Assembly (NCBI GenBank): GCA_002746415.1
Contig: NVXD01000002.1
Coordinates: 186,001-250,000, forward strand
Reading direction: 5' to 3'
DNA from: Flavobacteriaceae bacterium
GTDB taxonomy: Bacteria > Bacteroidota > Bacteroidia > Flavobacteriales > Flavobacteriaceae
DNA: 64,000 nucleotides
Position numbers and translations under genes: made by a program. The notes beneath the pieces were generated by a model that did no database searches, was not told the origin of the DNA, and worked only from the letters and a program-made list of their open reading frames with translations. Shown here piece after piece: positions 53,471 through 62,942 of this stretch (position 1 is the stretch's first letter; every line of letters begins with the position of its first letter).

Positions 53471-54706
53471 ATGGAAGCAGGATTATTTACAGCGAATAAT
53501 GTATGGATGATGGTATGTACCGCATTTGTATTTATTATGCACTTGGGATTCTCATTCTTAGAGATAGGTCTAACAAGACAAAAAAACACAGTAAACATTT
53601 TATTTAAAAACATATTTATTATATGTGTGGGGCTTTTGCTTTACTATATGGGAGGGTTTAACTTAATGTACCCTGGATTCGAAGAAGGCGAAGGATTTTT
53701 AAAATTTGCAGGACTTGGTATTGCAGCACCTGAAGGTGGCATGACACCTGGATATGCAGATGGCGGATATACATGGTGGACAGATTTCTTGTTCCAAGCT
53801 ATGTTTGCAGCTACAGCGGCAACGATTGTTTCTGGAGCAGTTGCAGAAAGAATTAAATTAGGCCCTTTTATGATATTCACTATTTTATATGTAGGCTTAG
53901 TGTATCCAATAGTTGGATCATGGAAATGGGGTGGCGGATGGCTAGACCAGTTAGGATTCTATGATTTTGCTGGCTCTACTTTAGTACATGGCGTAGGTGG
54001 ATGGGCTGCATTGATAGCTATCTGGTTACTGGGATCACGTATTGGTAAATTCAACGAAGATGGCTCACCTAATGCCATCCCTGGTCATAACCTTCCATTA
54101 TCAGCCGCTGGAGTATTACTTCTTTGGTTAGGTTGGTTTGGATTTAACGGAGGCTCAGTGCTTTCTGCTGATCCAGCATTAACGTCATTAGTATTAGTGA
54201 CTACCTGTTTGGCAGCTGCCGCTGGTGGTGTTGGAGCATTTCTTTTCTCCTTAGTATTATATAAAAATTATGATCTTACCATGTTCCTTAATGGAATATT
54301 AGCCGGTCTTGTAGGTATTACTGCTGGTGCAGATGTTATGTCTCCCAACGAAGCAGTGATTATTGGACTAATAGCCGGTATTATTGTGGTATTAGGCATA
54401 GCATTAATAGACAAATTAAAACTAGATGATCCAGTTGGGGCAGTTGCAGTTCACCTTATCTGTGGTATCTGGGGTACTTTGGCCGTAGGTATATTTGGTA
54501 GCCTTGCTAGTGGGGAACAATTTGTTTCTCAATTAACAGGTGTTGCTGCAGCGGGAGTATTTTGTTGCCTTACTGCATTTATCATCCTGTTCATACTTAA
54601 GAAAACAACTGGCATCAGAGTTTCTAAAGAAGAAGAATTGGAAGGCTTGGATGCTCATGAGCATGGAATGAGTGCTTACGGTGATTTTAGAATGAACGAT
54701 CACTAA
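53471..54706 (+). CDS. amtB: Ammonium transporter AmtB
   Basis: A 411-residue ammonium channel with 11 helices. The central twin-His lies in the segments VHGVGGWAAL and VHLICGIWGTLAVG. The family segments FGGxxxH-like DFAGSTLVHG and NGILAGLVGITAGAD are clear. The N-terminal part (FIMHLGFSFLEIGLTRQKNTVNI) holds an extra helix as in periplasmic-inlet Amt. PII is immediately upstream and a hairpin follows. Confidence 0.96.
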   Translation: MEAGLFTANNVWMMVCTAFVFIMHLGFSFLEIGLTRQKNTVNILFKNIFIICVGLLLYYMGGFNLMYPGFEEGEGFLKFAGLGIAAPEGGMTPGYADGGYTWWTDFLFQAMFAATAATIVSGAVAERIKLGPFMIFTILYVGLVYPIVGSWKWGGGWLDQLGFYDFAGSTLVHGVGGWAALIAIWLLGSRIGKFNEDGSPNAIPGHNLPLSAAGVLLLWLGWFGFNGGSVLSADPALTSLVLVTTCLAAAAGGVGAFLFSLVLYKNYDLTMFLNGILAGLVGITAGADVMSPNEAVIIGLIAGIIVVLGIALIDKLKLDDPVGAVAVHLICGIWGTLAVGIFGSLASGEQFVSQLTGVAAAGVFCCLTAFIILFILKKTTGIRVSKEEELEGLDAHEHGMSAYGDFRMNDH

Positions 54707-54715
54707 AAATAAAAA

Positions 54716-54750
54716 GCAAACGGGGTATTTTACGCAACACCCCGTTTGCT
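54716..54750 (+). terminator. Hairpin after amtB
   Basis: AGCAAACGGGGT and ACCCCGTTTGCT-like arms form a long GC-rich stem, but no T-run follows at once, so it may be a weak terminator or an mRNA-stabilising stem limiting read-through to the porin. Confidence 0.6.
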
Positions 54751-54815
54751 AATTAACTCAAATTTTTTTAAAACTATAATTTCCTTGAAAACAAGGACAT
54801 CAAAAACATTGAAAT

Positions 54816-55814
54816 ATGAAGACGATTAAAAATATATTATTATTCGCATTTGCTCTATTAGCGACAACTGCCACCTTTGCACAGGATGAAGAGGCAGAAG
54901 AAAAACAAGTGGTTATTAGCGGTTCGGTTGATGCATATTACCAAACCAATTTAAGTTCATCTGACGTAATTCCTCAATCTTTTGGCTCTTCATTTGCTGA
55001 TGAATTAGGGTTTGCATTGGGAATGGCGAACATTATTGCTACCTATGAAGGTGAAACAACTGGTGCAGTTGCAGATGTAACTTTTGGACCAAGAGGTGAT
55101 TCTGCTACTGGCGGTTACAATCTTAACCAACTTTATGCCTATTGGAATGTTTCTGAAGGAACAACCTTAACAATGGGACGTTTTAATACGTTTCTTGGTT
55201 ACGAAGTTATTTCTCCAACTGGAAATTTCAACTATAGCACTTCTTATTTATTCTCTAGTGGTCCTTTTTCACATGTAGGTGCAAAGGCAGATTTTACATT
55301 ATCTGATAATTCTAGCTTAATGTTAGCTATAATGAATGTAACAGATACAAATAACAACCTAACTGGCGCTTACTCTGTTGGTGCACAACTTGGTTTATCT
55401 GGACAATATTTCAACTTCTACTATGATGGTGGAGAAGTATTAGGATGGGAAGTAGATTATACTGGTGGATTTGATTTATCTGAAGATTTTTTCCTTGGAA
55501 TCAATGCAGCATATGCTGACAATGATGGTGAAGGATTTTCAGGAGTTGCTCTTTATCCTCAAATAGCGACCTCTGATGATTTCACTCTTGGTCTTAGAGG
55601 TGAATATTTTTCAACTCGCTCAGATTTTATTGATGATGACCCAAGCGTTTTTGCTGCTACAATTACTGGTAGCTTTACAATAGAAAACCTTACCATTAAG
55701 CCAGAATTAAGATTGGATACATGGGGTAGTGATGCAGAACCATATTTTGATGCTGATGGTGCTGCTTCTAAAAGCTTGTCTTCCTTCTTGATTGCTGCGA
55801 TATATGCTTTTTAG
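54816..55814 (+). CDS. Outer-membrane porin (OmpL-like beta-barrel, bbp2)
   Basis: A 332-residue barrel with a signal peptide ending TATFAQ (about residue 22), an acidic linker (DEEAEEKQ) and strands ending in Phe (FLIAAIYAF). The core, GSVDAYYQTN... LNQLYAYWNVSEGTTLTMGRFNTFLGYEVISPTGNFNYSTSYLFSSGPFSHVG, fits the putative beta-barrel porin-2 group. Its position after PII and AmtB suggests nitrogen-linked use, perhaps entry of ammonium or small nitrogenous solutes through the outer membrane (inferred). Confidence 0.85.
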   Translation: MKTIKNILLFAFALLATTATFAQDEEAEEKQVVISGSVDAYYQTNLSSSDVIPQSFGSSFADELGFALGMANIIATYEGETTGAVADVTFGPRGDSATGGYNLNQLYAYWNVSEGTTLTMGRFNTFLGYEVISPTGNFNYSTSYLFSSGPFSHVGAKADFTLSDNSSLMLAIMNVTDTNNNLTGAYSVGAQLGLSGQYFNFYYDGGEVLGWEVDYTGGFDLSEDFFLGINAAYADNDGEGFSGVALYPQIATSDDFTLGLRGEYFSTRSDFIDDDPSVFAATITGSFTIENLTIKPELRLDTWGSDAEPYFDADGAASKSLSSFLIAAIYAF

Positions 55815-55902
55815 TAGGTCAATTATCTGGACATATTGTAATCCTTAATATAAGGCACAATATTCGACAATAGTAATTGATTAATCCTACAAACCAACTT
55901 TA

Positions 55903-55936
55903 AGAATCCTTGTGAAGCAATTCGCAAGGATTTTTA
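55903..55936 (+). terminator. Terminator after the porin (bidirectional)
   Basis: AATCCTTG and CAAGGATT arms with a central loop are followed by T; it overlaps the stop of the convergent DUF1684 gene. Confidence 0.75.
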
Positions 55937-56575
55937 CTTTTTAAACTGTTTTACTCCAACCATTACTTTTATATCCAAACTATTTACTCTGGGAACAATA
56001 GGGCAGGAATACTTCTTATTATAAGCACAATAGGGATTATAAGCCTTATTAAAATCAATCTGTATGGAATCCCCTTCCGGAATGGACAAATCAATATACC
56101 TGCCTCCGCCATACGTTTCCTCACCGTTGGTTTCATCTAAAAAAGGCAAGAAGAGATAGTCTTTATACTTTTCTTCCAGCATCAACTCTTTATTTTGGTA
56201 TACTTCCAATTGATGCGTTATCCCATTCAAGGAAAAATGAGCAATCCCATACACCGTTTCTTCTGATTTCCTCCCAGTACTGGTAGGCATAAAAAAAGGC
56301 AAAGCCTCTGGAGTTCTAACGAACTTTGCAGTAATTACATAATTAGTATCCGCGGGGTAAAAATTTAATCCATCAAATTTTTTGCGATATCTGTCTGGCA
56401 AAGGTGATTTTTCCGGATCTCTAAACTCTTCATTTAATTCATTTTGAAATTTTACAATAGCATTTAACTTTTGAGAGGTATTGGTTGTCCTTTCTACCAC
56501 ATTAGCATCATGATATTTTTTCCCATCTTTACATGAAATAATAGATAGAAGCAAAAGAAGGTAAACATATTTCAT
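55934..56575 (-). CDS. DUF1684 lipoprotein
   Basis: A 213-residue protein with a lipoprotein signal (LLLLSIISC, Cys about 15). The DUF1684 core includes FHLNG-like AHFSLNGITHQLEVYQNK, LFLPFLDETNGEETYGGGRYIDLSIPEGD and the end YNPYCAYNKKYSCPIVPRVNSLDIKVMVG. Its function is unknown. It is divergent from the DJ-1-like gene. Confidence 0.87.
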   Translation of the reverse strand: MKYVYLLLLLSIISCKDGKKYHDANVVERTTNTSQKLNAIVKFQNELNEEFRDPEKSPLPDRYRKKFDGLNFYPADTNYVITAKFVRTPEALPFFMPTSTGRKSEETVYGIAHFSLNGITHQLEVYQNKELMLEEKYKDYLFLPFLDETNGEETYGGGRYIDLSIPEGDSIQIDFNKAYNPYCAYNKKYSCPIVPRVNSLDIKVMVGVKQFKK

Positions 56576-56589
56576 AGCTATTGTTTTTC

Positions 56590-56597
56590 CAAAATTA
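56590..56597 (-). promoter_or_regulatory. Candidate -7 element of the DUF1684 gene
   Basis: Minus-strand TAATTTTG, 15 bases upstream of the start. Confidence 0.5.
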
Positions 56598-56632
56598 CAA
56601 TTTATCTACCTTGAGTTCTAAAAAGATTTCCA

Positions 56633-57385
56633 ATGAAGAAAATAGCCCTTATCTTTTCTATTCTAATAGTACACATTTCCTGTGGCAAAAAAGGAAAAGA
56701 GCATACTCCTTCAAAAGTGTCTGAAAGGGTATTCCCAACAATAGCGCCCAATAGATATAATGTAGCCTTTTTAATTATGGATGGGACGTTCAATACAGAA
56801 TTCACTGCACCATATGATATTTTTCAGCATACCCAATACAGAAAAAATATAAAAGCAATGAACACCTTTACCATTGCCAATACATTAGAACCCATAACCA
56901 CTTTTGAAGGTGTTCGTATTTTACCTGATTTTGATTATACCAAAGATGCAATGCCAAAAATTGATATTCTGGTAGTACCAAGCGCGGAACATCATTTGGA
57001 CACTGATCTTAACGATACCACAATGCTCAATTTTGTAAAGAAAGTAGATGAAAAGGCTTTATTTATGACTTCTCATTGCGATGGGGCATTTGTATTAGCC
57101 AAAGCCGGAGTATTAAACAATGTGGCTTCAACAACTTTCCCTAGTGATATAGATACCTACAAAAAAATGTTTCCACACTTAAATGTAAAAGATTCAGTTC
57201 TCTTTGTTCATGATGGCAAATACATTACTTCTGCGGGAGGGGCTAAAAGTTTTGAAGCGGCACTATACCTATGCGAGTATTTATACGGGAAAGAAATTGC
57301 GATTTCCTTAGCAGGAGGCCTTGTCATTGATTGGGACTTAGACCAACTTACTAAGGCTATTCCTTCTGACATAAAAGTACATTGA
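56633..57385 (+). CDS. DJ-1/PfpI-family lipoprotein
   Basis: A 250-residue exported protein with a lipoprotein signal (LIVHISC, Cys about 17) and a glutamine-amidotransferase-like fold. The nucleophile-elbow region is MTSHCDGAFVLAKAGVL, with the Cys after His, as in the DJ-1/PfpI group. A second conserved part is YITSAGGAKSFEAALYLCEYLYG. Such proteins occur as chaperones, hydratases or deglycases; the function here is unknown. Confidence 0.82.
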   Translation: MKKIALIFSILIVHISCGKKGKEHTPSKVSERVFPTIAPNRYNVAFLIMDGTFNTEFTAPYDIFQHTQYRKNIKAMNTFTIANTLEPITTFEGVRILPDFDYTKDAMPKIDILVVPSAEHHLDTDLNDTTMLNFVKKVDEKALFMTSHCDGAFVLAKAGVLNNVASTTFPSDIDTYKKMFPHLNVKDSVLFVHDGKYITSAGGAKSFEAALYLCEYLYGKEIAISLAGGLVIDWDLDQLTKAIPSDIKVH

Positions 57386-57559
57386 AAAATTTATGAAGAA
57401 CACCTAAGTTTTTTCATTTACAAAACCAATTAATTCAACGTTCTTATTTTCAATAACTTAAAATCATATCGGGTTATTTTTAATAACGCTTGTTACTTTT
57501 ATCCTGCTCGATAAAAATGAAATTTATTTCTTTATATCAAATTAAAATATTTCAAAATA

Positions 57560-57889
57560 ATGAAGAAAAAAATATTGGGTTTTGGTTTTATGTTTATAGT
57601 AGGGTGTGGTCTTAGTTTTTCCCAGGTTAACGCTAATAAACCTATTCCAATTATACGGAAAGAATCAAAAATTGAGACCCAAAATTGGGAAACTCTCAAG
57701 CTTCTAATTGATACTGCACAATTTAACGGATGGAAACTGATTTCAATTTATAAATTAAATGGGAAAAATAAGGTTGTATTTAAAAAGAAAAATACTATTT
57801 GGATTTTCGGACCAAAAAAAAACTTTATTATTTGGACTAATCACAATGCATATTTGGGTCAATTTGCTTCATCTATAGCCAATATTTAG
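57560..57889 (+). CDS. Exported protein, uncharacterised
   Basis: A 109-residue protein with a signal peptide (KILGFGFMFIVGCGLSFSQ, cleavage about residue 22). I recognise no family. The mature part is basic (KLNGKNKVVFKKKNTIWIFGPKKN). It lies alone before a 290-base gap (57890-58180), where I see only a weak hairpin at 57924-57943 and no other gene. Confidence 0.6.
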   Translation: MKKKILGFGFMFIVGCGLSFSQVNANKPIPIIRKESKIETQNWETLKLLIDTAQFNGWKLISIYKLNGKNKVVFKKKNTIWIFGPKKNFIIWTNHNAYLGQFASSIANI

Positions 57890-58180
57890 ACATAGTCATG
57901 AAGTTTATTGCTTAAATAGCCTACAACCTTATGAACAAGGTTGATTTACCTGCTCTTCTATCGCTAAATTTATTGTGCCAAATTGTTATTAGAAATAACC
58001 TCTTTTATAACCTTACTTAAGTTGGTTAACCCCCTCAAAGCTCACAGGGAAAAATAGGCAGACGTCCTTTATTTTTCTAATTGACACTTAGGGATTTTAG
58101 GCTTCAATAGCCATCCATTGAGCTATGAGCTTCTTATTCTACCATATTGCAAACTGCTACTACACAAAGGTCAATGCGTA

Positions 58181-59599
58181 TTATTCCTCTATAATATCAT
58201 ATCTTGCTTCCTTCAAATATTTTGCAACTATTTGATTAAATTCAGGTGTAATCCTCAGTAATGCAGTATGTGCTATAGTATATAGCTCCCCTTTATTCTT
58301 ATATCCATTTTTTAAAGCTTCTTCCAAATAGAACAAAGCGGTTCCATAATCCTCAATTCTAGCACTATCAGAAATTATTTTTAAATAATAACTATAATCA
58401 TTAGGTGCTGTGATTGTTTTTAACATCCATAGAAAACGAACACCCTCTTCTTCTACTTTTTCTTCGGACTCCAATATTTCAATTGTATCTTCCGTCAAAG
58501 CATTTATATAGGCCCAAAGGCGTTTTCCCATTTGTTGTTGCGCTTTATCATCACTCTCAACATACTTTTTAAGCTCCACCATTTGATAGTTCCACCACCC
58601 TAAATTATTATAGTTATAAGCTAGCACATCTTCTTCCAAGGAATATGCATAATTTTCTTTAATAAGTGTTTCTTTAAAAAGAGCAGCATCTTCATTACGT
58701 TTTAGCGTTCTATACCATTTATTCCTTTTAAGCAACTTCCTTTTTTCTTTTAAAGAATCCATACTACTATAGGGTCTATAAACAGTAATTGTTTCCTCAA
58801 GTAATTCATTGGCTATAAGTAAATTATTAGAGCTAATCAGGTTGTTTATATGCTTATTATTCTCCTCAAAACTAGTATTAACAAAAGAATCATCCCTTTC
58901 TAGACTTCCTTTACTCATTGAAGCTAAGGTTAAAATTTTCATAGCATTCGTAAGACTCTCAATAGTAGGCCATTGATGTCCCCCTTCAAATTTTAATAGC
59001 AGATTGGGAAATTTCATTCTATTTAATATTTTCCGAAACGCTATCATTTCTTGATAGTTATAATCTTCCCTGCCAACAATTCCTATAAAATGAAAAGTAT
59101 TTTTGGTATTCAACAATTCAACCGTCCTAATATTTGCCCCACATGAAATCACACCTTCTATATTCTTTATAAATAAAGGGACTATTGAAGCTAATCTTGC
59201 TCCATTTGAAAACCCTGCTGTATATACCCTCCTTTTTTGAATGGGAAACATTGAAAATACCTTATTAAACATTCTATTTGCAATCAGAATGTTTTGCGAA
59301 GTATTCAAAGAATCATGAACATTATTTGAAGAAACTAGAATATACCCAAATTCCTCAGCACCTTGCCTAAACATACTCATGGCTTGCTTACCCTTCCCTT
59401 CTACATCAAAAACAAAAAGAACTGGCCAATTTCTTGAAGTTTCAAAATTTGTTGGCAAGTATAAAGAAAAACTTTCTGGAATAGAGTCGGATATTTTTAG
59501 AGTATTTATGATGCTCCCTTTTTTAAGAGCCACTTGTTGCGCTCTTGCATAATAAGCAGATATAATGCAAAAACACAGTAATACTAATTTTAATTTCAT
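58181..59599 (-). CDS. Exported esterase-like alpha/beta hydrolase with C-terminal helical region
   Basis: A 472-residue protein with a signal peptide (YYARAQ, about residue 20). The first half has an alpha/beta-hydrolase fold, with the nucleophile in YTAGFSNGARLAS and a His in KFEGGHQWP near residue 210; VLFVFDVEGKGKQAM precedes. The second half (about 240-472) is helical with TPR-like spacing (YSYYLKIISDSARIEDYGTALFYLEEALKNGYKNKGELYTIAHTALLRI). This domain layout is reminiscent of secreted feruloyl or acyl esterases joined to TPRs; the substrate is unknown. Confidence 0.78.
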   Translation of the reverse strand: MKLKLVLLCFCIISAYYARAQQVALKKGSIINTLKISDSIPESFSLYLPTNFETSRNWPVLFVFDVEGKGKQAMSMFRQGAEEFGYILVSSNNVHDSLNTSQNILIANRMFNKVFSMFPIQKRRVYTAGFSNGARLASIVPLFIKNIEGVISCGANIRTVELLNTKNTFHFIGIVGREDYNYQEMIAFRKILNRMKFPNLLLKFEGGHQWPTIESLTNAMKILTLASMSKGSLERDDSFVNTSFEENNKHINNLISSNNLLIANELLEETITVYRPYSSMDSLKEKRKLLKRNKWYRTLKRNEDAALFKETLIKENYAYSLEEDVLAYNYNNLGWWNYQMVELKKYVESDDKAQQQMGKRLWAYINALTEDTIEILESEEKVEEEGVRFLWMLKTITAPNDYSYYLKIISDSARIEDYGTALFYLEEALKNGYKNKGELYTIAHTALLRITPEFNQIVAKYLKEARYDIIEE

Positions 59600-59625
59600 A
59601 CCAATAGGTTCATCAAAAATCTAGC

Positions 59626-59633
59626 CAAAAATA
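59626..59633 (-). promoter_or_regulatory. Candidate -7 element of the esterase-like gene
   Basis: Minus-strand TATTTTTG, 27 bases upstream of the start. The rest of the gap (59600-59870) holds only a 7-1-7 palindrome at 59736-59750. Confidence 0.45.
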
Positions 59634-59870
59634 AAATTAAAGTTACACAATAGATTTAGAATCCAATCAACTTTTAACGTATTCCCTAATTTCTATATGT
59701 TCTAAGTAAGCCACTTTGCTATTGTTTTCAATAAATGCTTATAATAAGCACATCATAAAACTTAGTACTACAGTAATTGTTCTTGATAGCAAAATTTTTC
59801 AATAGACAATTTTGAATTCCAAAATAGTTTTTTCATAAGGAATTAAAGTTATCTGCATTGCATCAAAACA

Positions 59871-60323
59871 CTAATCCCCCCCCTTTTTTATTGGGGAGTT
59901 ATAAATAACATTGGATAATATAATATGTGTCCTAGCCTCACCATACGTAATGAGCTTATCAATAAATTTTTCTAAATGGGATTGATTCTCAAGAACCACT
60001 TCCATAATAATATTCTCATTTCCTGTGATTCTATAACAATTTACAACTTCACTGAAGGAATCAACAACCTCCAAAAATGGCTTCAGTTTTCCCATGAAAG
60101 CCTTCACCGTTATAATTGCTTTTAATTGGTATCCAACATGTGTATATGAAACCTCAGTTTTATACCCTGTTATTATCCCCAAGTCTTCCATTTTTTTTAC
60201 ACGCTCTGCCACAGCTGGTGGTGTAAGACCAACCTTTCTTCCCATATTGGCAAAAGATTCACGTGCATTTGCCTGTAGGCATTTTAATATTTCCCAGTTT
60301 AATGCATCAATATTTACATTCAT
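59871..60323 (-). CDS. Lrp/AsnC-family transcriptional regulator
   Basis: A 150-residue leucine-responsive-type regulator. The N-terminal winged helix (about 1-60) has the helix-turn-helix LKCLQANARESFANMGRKVGLTPPAVAERVKKMEDLGIITGYKTEV. The C-terminal ligand-binding RAM domain has VVNCYRITGNENIIMEVVLENQSHLEKFIDKLITYGEARTHIILSNVIYNSP. It is divergent from the plus-strand gene at 60443. In the gap, AAAATAGTA occurs twice (60339 and 60363 areas), a possible operator; targets are unknown. Confidence 0.93.
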   Translation of the reverse strand: MNVNIDALNWEILKCLQANARESFANMGRKVGLTPPAVAERVKKMEDLGIITGYKTEVSYTHVGYQLKAIITVKAFMGKLKPFLEVVDSFSEVVNCYRITGNENIIMEVVLENQSHLEKFIDKLITYGEARTHIILSNVIYNSPIKKGGD

Positions 60324-60442
60324 TATGATTTAATATAAAAATAGTACGTTTCTAAAGTAAAAATAGTAAAAAACTATATAATGAAAAGCCATAAACGCAA
60401 AATACAACGTAACTTTATTTAAAAATTTGCTATTTTCAAGTC

Positions 60443-60850
60443 ATGTCATATAAAAATTTAAGATCTGTTCCAGTTTACCGTAAATCTTTGAGTCTCTGTG
60501 AGATGAGTAGAGAGATTGTGTCGTATATATCTTCCAATAAAGACCTTTTAAAACTCTACAAATCCAATAGTCATAGAGACATTATTGCCAATTCCATAAT
60601 TACTGATGCCATACTTATTCCTCAAAAAATTGAACAAGCAGAAAGAACGGAATCTTATGCTACAAGAATGAAAAATGTATTGTTTATCAACATCATGACC
60701 AGAAACATTTTGTCCTACTGCAATGGCTTAGAAAAAGATGGTTTTAAGGAAAGAGAATATATAAATCTACTCAGAAGTGAGATTAAAAGTTTTCGGTTAG
60801 CATATAAGATTTGGAGACGTTCATTACGAAGAGGAGGAGATTTAGCCTAA
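60443..60850 (+). CDS. Helical protein, uncharacterised (possibly four-helix-bundle type)
   Basis: A 135-residue protein predicted all-helical: SVPVYRKSLSLCEMSREIVSYI, then KSNSHRDIIANSIITDAILIPQKIEQAERT, then KEREYINLLRSEIKSFRLAYKIWRRSLRR. The VYRKSLSL opening and length recall the four-helix-bundle (23S rRNA-intervening-sequence) family, but the match is weak. It starts divergently from the Lrp gene and could be its target. Confidence 0.55.
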   Translation: MSYKNLRSVPVYRKSLSLCEMSREIVSYISSNKDLLKLYKSNSHRDIIANSIITDAILIPQKIEQAERTESYATRMKNVLFINIMTRNILSYCNGLEKDGFKEREYINLLRSEIKSFRLAYKIWRRSLRRGGDLA

Positions 60851-60973
60851 GAAGTCAATAATAACCTTTTAATTTTACTGCTCTACATTTCTTCTAAAGA
60901 ATTAAATTATAAAAATCACAAAGTATAAACCAGTGTTTTTATATATTTTTACTTTTCCAAAAAAACCTTCATT

Positions 60974-61825
60974 TTGAAAACCACTATATTAATTCATTGC
61001 CCAGATCAAGCTGGAATTATAAATGCAGTAACATACTTCATTCATTCCAAAAATGGCAACATTATTTACTTAGACCAACATGTAGACAAAGAAGCTGGTG
61101 TTTTTTTCATGAGATTGGAAAGTGATTTTGACAACCCTGATTTTTCTATTGACGACTTTAAAAACAAATTTGGTAAAAGTCTTGCTGAAAAGTATCAAAT
61201 GAAATGGAGCGTATATAGCAGCGGGGTTAAACCAAAAATGGCTCTTTTTGTTTCTAAATATAATCACTGTTTATATGACCTACTCAGTAGGTTCAATTCA
61301 GGGGAACTGGATGTTGAAATCCCCTTTATCATCAGTAATCATAAGGACCTACAATATATTGCGGAACAGTTTAATATTCCTTTTCACTACATACCCGTCA
61401 CTAAAGAAACAAAAACAGACGCCGAAAATCAGCAATTACATCTTCTAAAAAAATACAGCATAGATTGTATTGTTTTAGCTAGATACATGCAAATTGTTAC
61501 CAGTAAAATTATTGATTCTTATCCTAATAAAATCATCAACATTCACCATTCCTTTTTACCTGCTTTTGCGGGGGCAAAACCATATCATGCAGCTTTTCAG
61601 AGGGGAGTTAAAATTATTGGAGCAACATGTCATTATGTAACCGAAGAATTGGATGCTGGTCCTATTATTGAGCAAGACGTTACCACCGTTTCACATTCAC
61701 ATAGCATAAAAGATTTCATAGCCAAGGGAAGAGATTTAGAAAAAATTGTGCTATCTCGGGGCGTAAAACTGCATCTCCAAAGGAAAACAATGGTTTATAA
61801 TAATAAAACGGTGATATTTTCCTAA
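60974..61825 (+). CDS. purU: Formyltetrahydrofolate deformylase
   Basis: A 283-residue enzyme that hydrolyses 10-formyltetrahydrofolate to formate and tetrahydrofolate, balancing one-carbon pools. It has an N-terminal ACT domain (TTILIHCPDQAGIINAVTYFI, about 1-85) and a C-terminal formyltransferase domain (KMALFVSKYNHCLYDLL onward). The catalytic Asn-His-Asp set is seen in INIHHSFLPAF and GATCHYVTEELDAGPIIEQD. The start is TTG at 60974, because no ATG lies upstream of the conserved beginning; a TTG start is credible here. Confidence 0.94.
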   Translation: MKTTILIHCPDQAGIINAVTYFIHSKNGNIIYLDQHVDKEAGVFFMRLESDFDNPDFSIDDFKNKFGKSLAEKYQMKWSVYSSGVKPKMALFVSKYNHCLYDLLSRFNSGELDVEIPFIISNHKDLQYIAEQFNIPFHYIPVTKETKTDAENQQLHLLKKYSIDCIVLARYMQIVTSKIIDSYPNKIINIHHSFLPAFAGAKPYHAAFQRGVKIIGATCHYVTEELDAGPIIEQDVTTVSHSHSIKDFIAKGRDLEKIVLSRGVKLHLQRKTMVYNNKTVIFS

Positions 61826-61887
61826 ACTCTTTTTTAATTCACGGTAGATTTACTCTTTAATTCCTAATTTTAGAGAAAATAGCGGTT

Positions 61888-62595
61888 ATGACAAAAAGAA
61901 TATTTTCACTTATTATTGTTTTACAATTTCTTGGCTGTGGTGAATTACAAGACATTGTAAATCAATTACCTCAAAGCAGAACTATTGGAAATGCAGAAAT
62001 TGCCAACGGCTTAAAGGAGGCTCTTAATCAAGGCATAACCAAACAGGTATCTAAGCTTACAAAAGAAGATGGTTTTTTCAAAAATGAACTAGTAAGAATA
62101 GTACTTCCAGAAGAGTTACAAAAAGTAGATAAAACTTTAAGAGATATTGGACTTGGTAGTTTGGCAGATGAGGGACTAAAAATTTTGAATAGAGCTGCTG
62201 AGGATGCTGTTAGTGAGGCTACTCCTATATTCGTAAACGCTATTAAGGGCATTACATTTTCTGATGCTAAAAACATACTACTAGGAGGTAATGATGCTGC
62301 TACCCAATATTTGAGCAATGCTACCAAAACAGAACTGTATAACAAGTTTAACCCAATCATTAATAATTCATTTAAGAAAGTAGGTGCAGATAAAATATGG
62401 AATAACCTCATTACCAAATACAATAGCATTCCCCTAACAAATGATGTAAATCCAGACTTGACAGATTATGTAACACAAGAAGCATTAAGTGGCGTTTACA
62501 CTATGATTGCGGTTGAAGAAAAGGAAATTAGAACAAAGATATCGTCTAGATCAACTGACCTTTTAAGAAAGATTTTTGCGATTCAGGATAAATAG
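61888..62595 (+). CDS. DUF4197 lipoprotein
   Basis: A 235-residue protein with a lipoprotein signal (IIVLQFLGC, Cys about 17). The DUF4197 core runs through IANGLKEALNQGITKQVSKLTKEDGFFKNELVRIVLPEELQKVDKTLRDIG and ATPIFVNAIKGITFSDAKNILLGGNDAATQYLSNATKTELYNKFNPII. Its function is unknown; it probably resides in the periplasmic or outer membrane. A strong terminator is found 170 bases downstream. Confidence 0.9.
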   Translation: MTKRIFSLIIVLQFLGCGELQDIVNQLPQSRTIGNAEIANGLKEALNQGITKQVSKLTKEDGFFKNELVRIVLPEELQKVDKTLRDIGLGSLADEGLKILNRAAEDAVSEATPIFVNAIKGITFSDAKNILLGGNDAATQYLSNATKTELYNKFNPIINNSFKKVGADKIWNNLITKYNSIPLTNDVNPDLTDYVTQEALSGVYTMIAVEEKEIRTKISSRSTDLLRKIFAIQDK

Positions 62596-62762
62596 TTTAT
62601 AACTTATTGTTCATTGCCACAATATCTTAAAAATTAATCCGTTAAAAATTAAAACAAGGCATTCATAATGAATTGTTATTGTTCCCTTAACCAAGAACAA
62701 CTGGTTAATAAAGACATTTATACCGAATTATTTGAGTTAGTATTTTTTGAGTTAGTTAGTTT

Positions 62763-62789
62763 AAAACCGGCGGGAGCGCCGGTTTTTTT
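62763..62789 (+). terminator. Strong Rho-independent terminator
   Basis: AAAACCGGCG and CGCCGGTTTT form a ten-pair GC-rich stem with a four-base loop and a T-run. It is 168 bases past the DUF4197 stop, farther than usual, which leaves room for a small transcript. The gap (62596-62942) also holds the inverted repeat TTAACCA/TGGTTAA (62687-62706 area) and a repeated TGAGTTAGT. Confidence 0.9.
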
Positions 62790-62942
62790 GTTCCCTTTAT
62801 CCAAGAATCAAATCAGCACACAAATCCTCTCTTTTCAATAAAGTTGGGGTAAACTATTATCGGGAATTACCTGTTTTAAGAAAATTTTAAGAGTTCGAGT
62901 TCATTTATTACCTAATTTAAACTTAGCTAATTCAAACTAGTA

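Noticed and set aside
57890-58180. Hidden gene or remnant in the gap before the esterase-like gene
   Set aside because: All frames are broken by stops and no family motif was found; only a weak hairpin at 57924-57943 is present.
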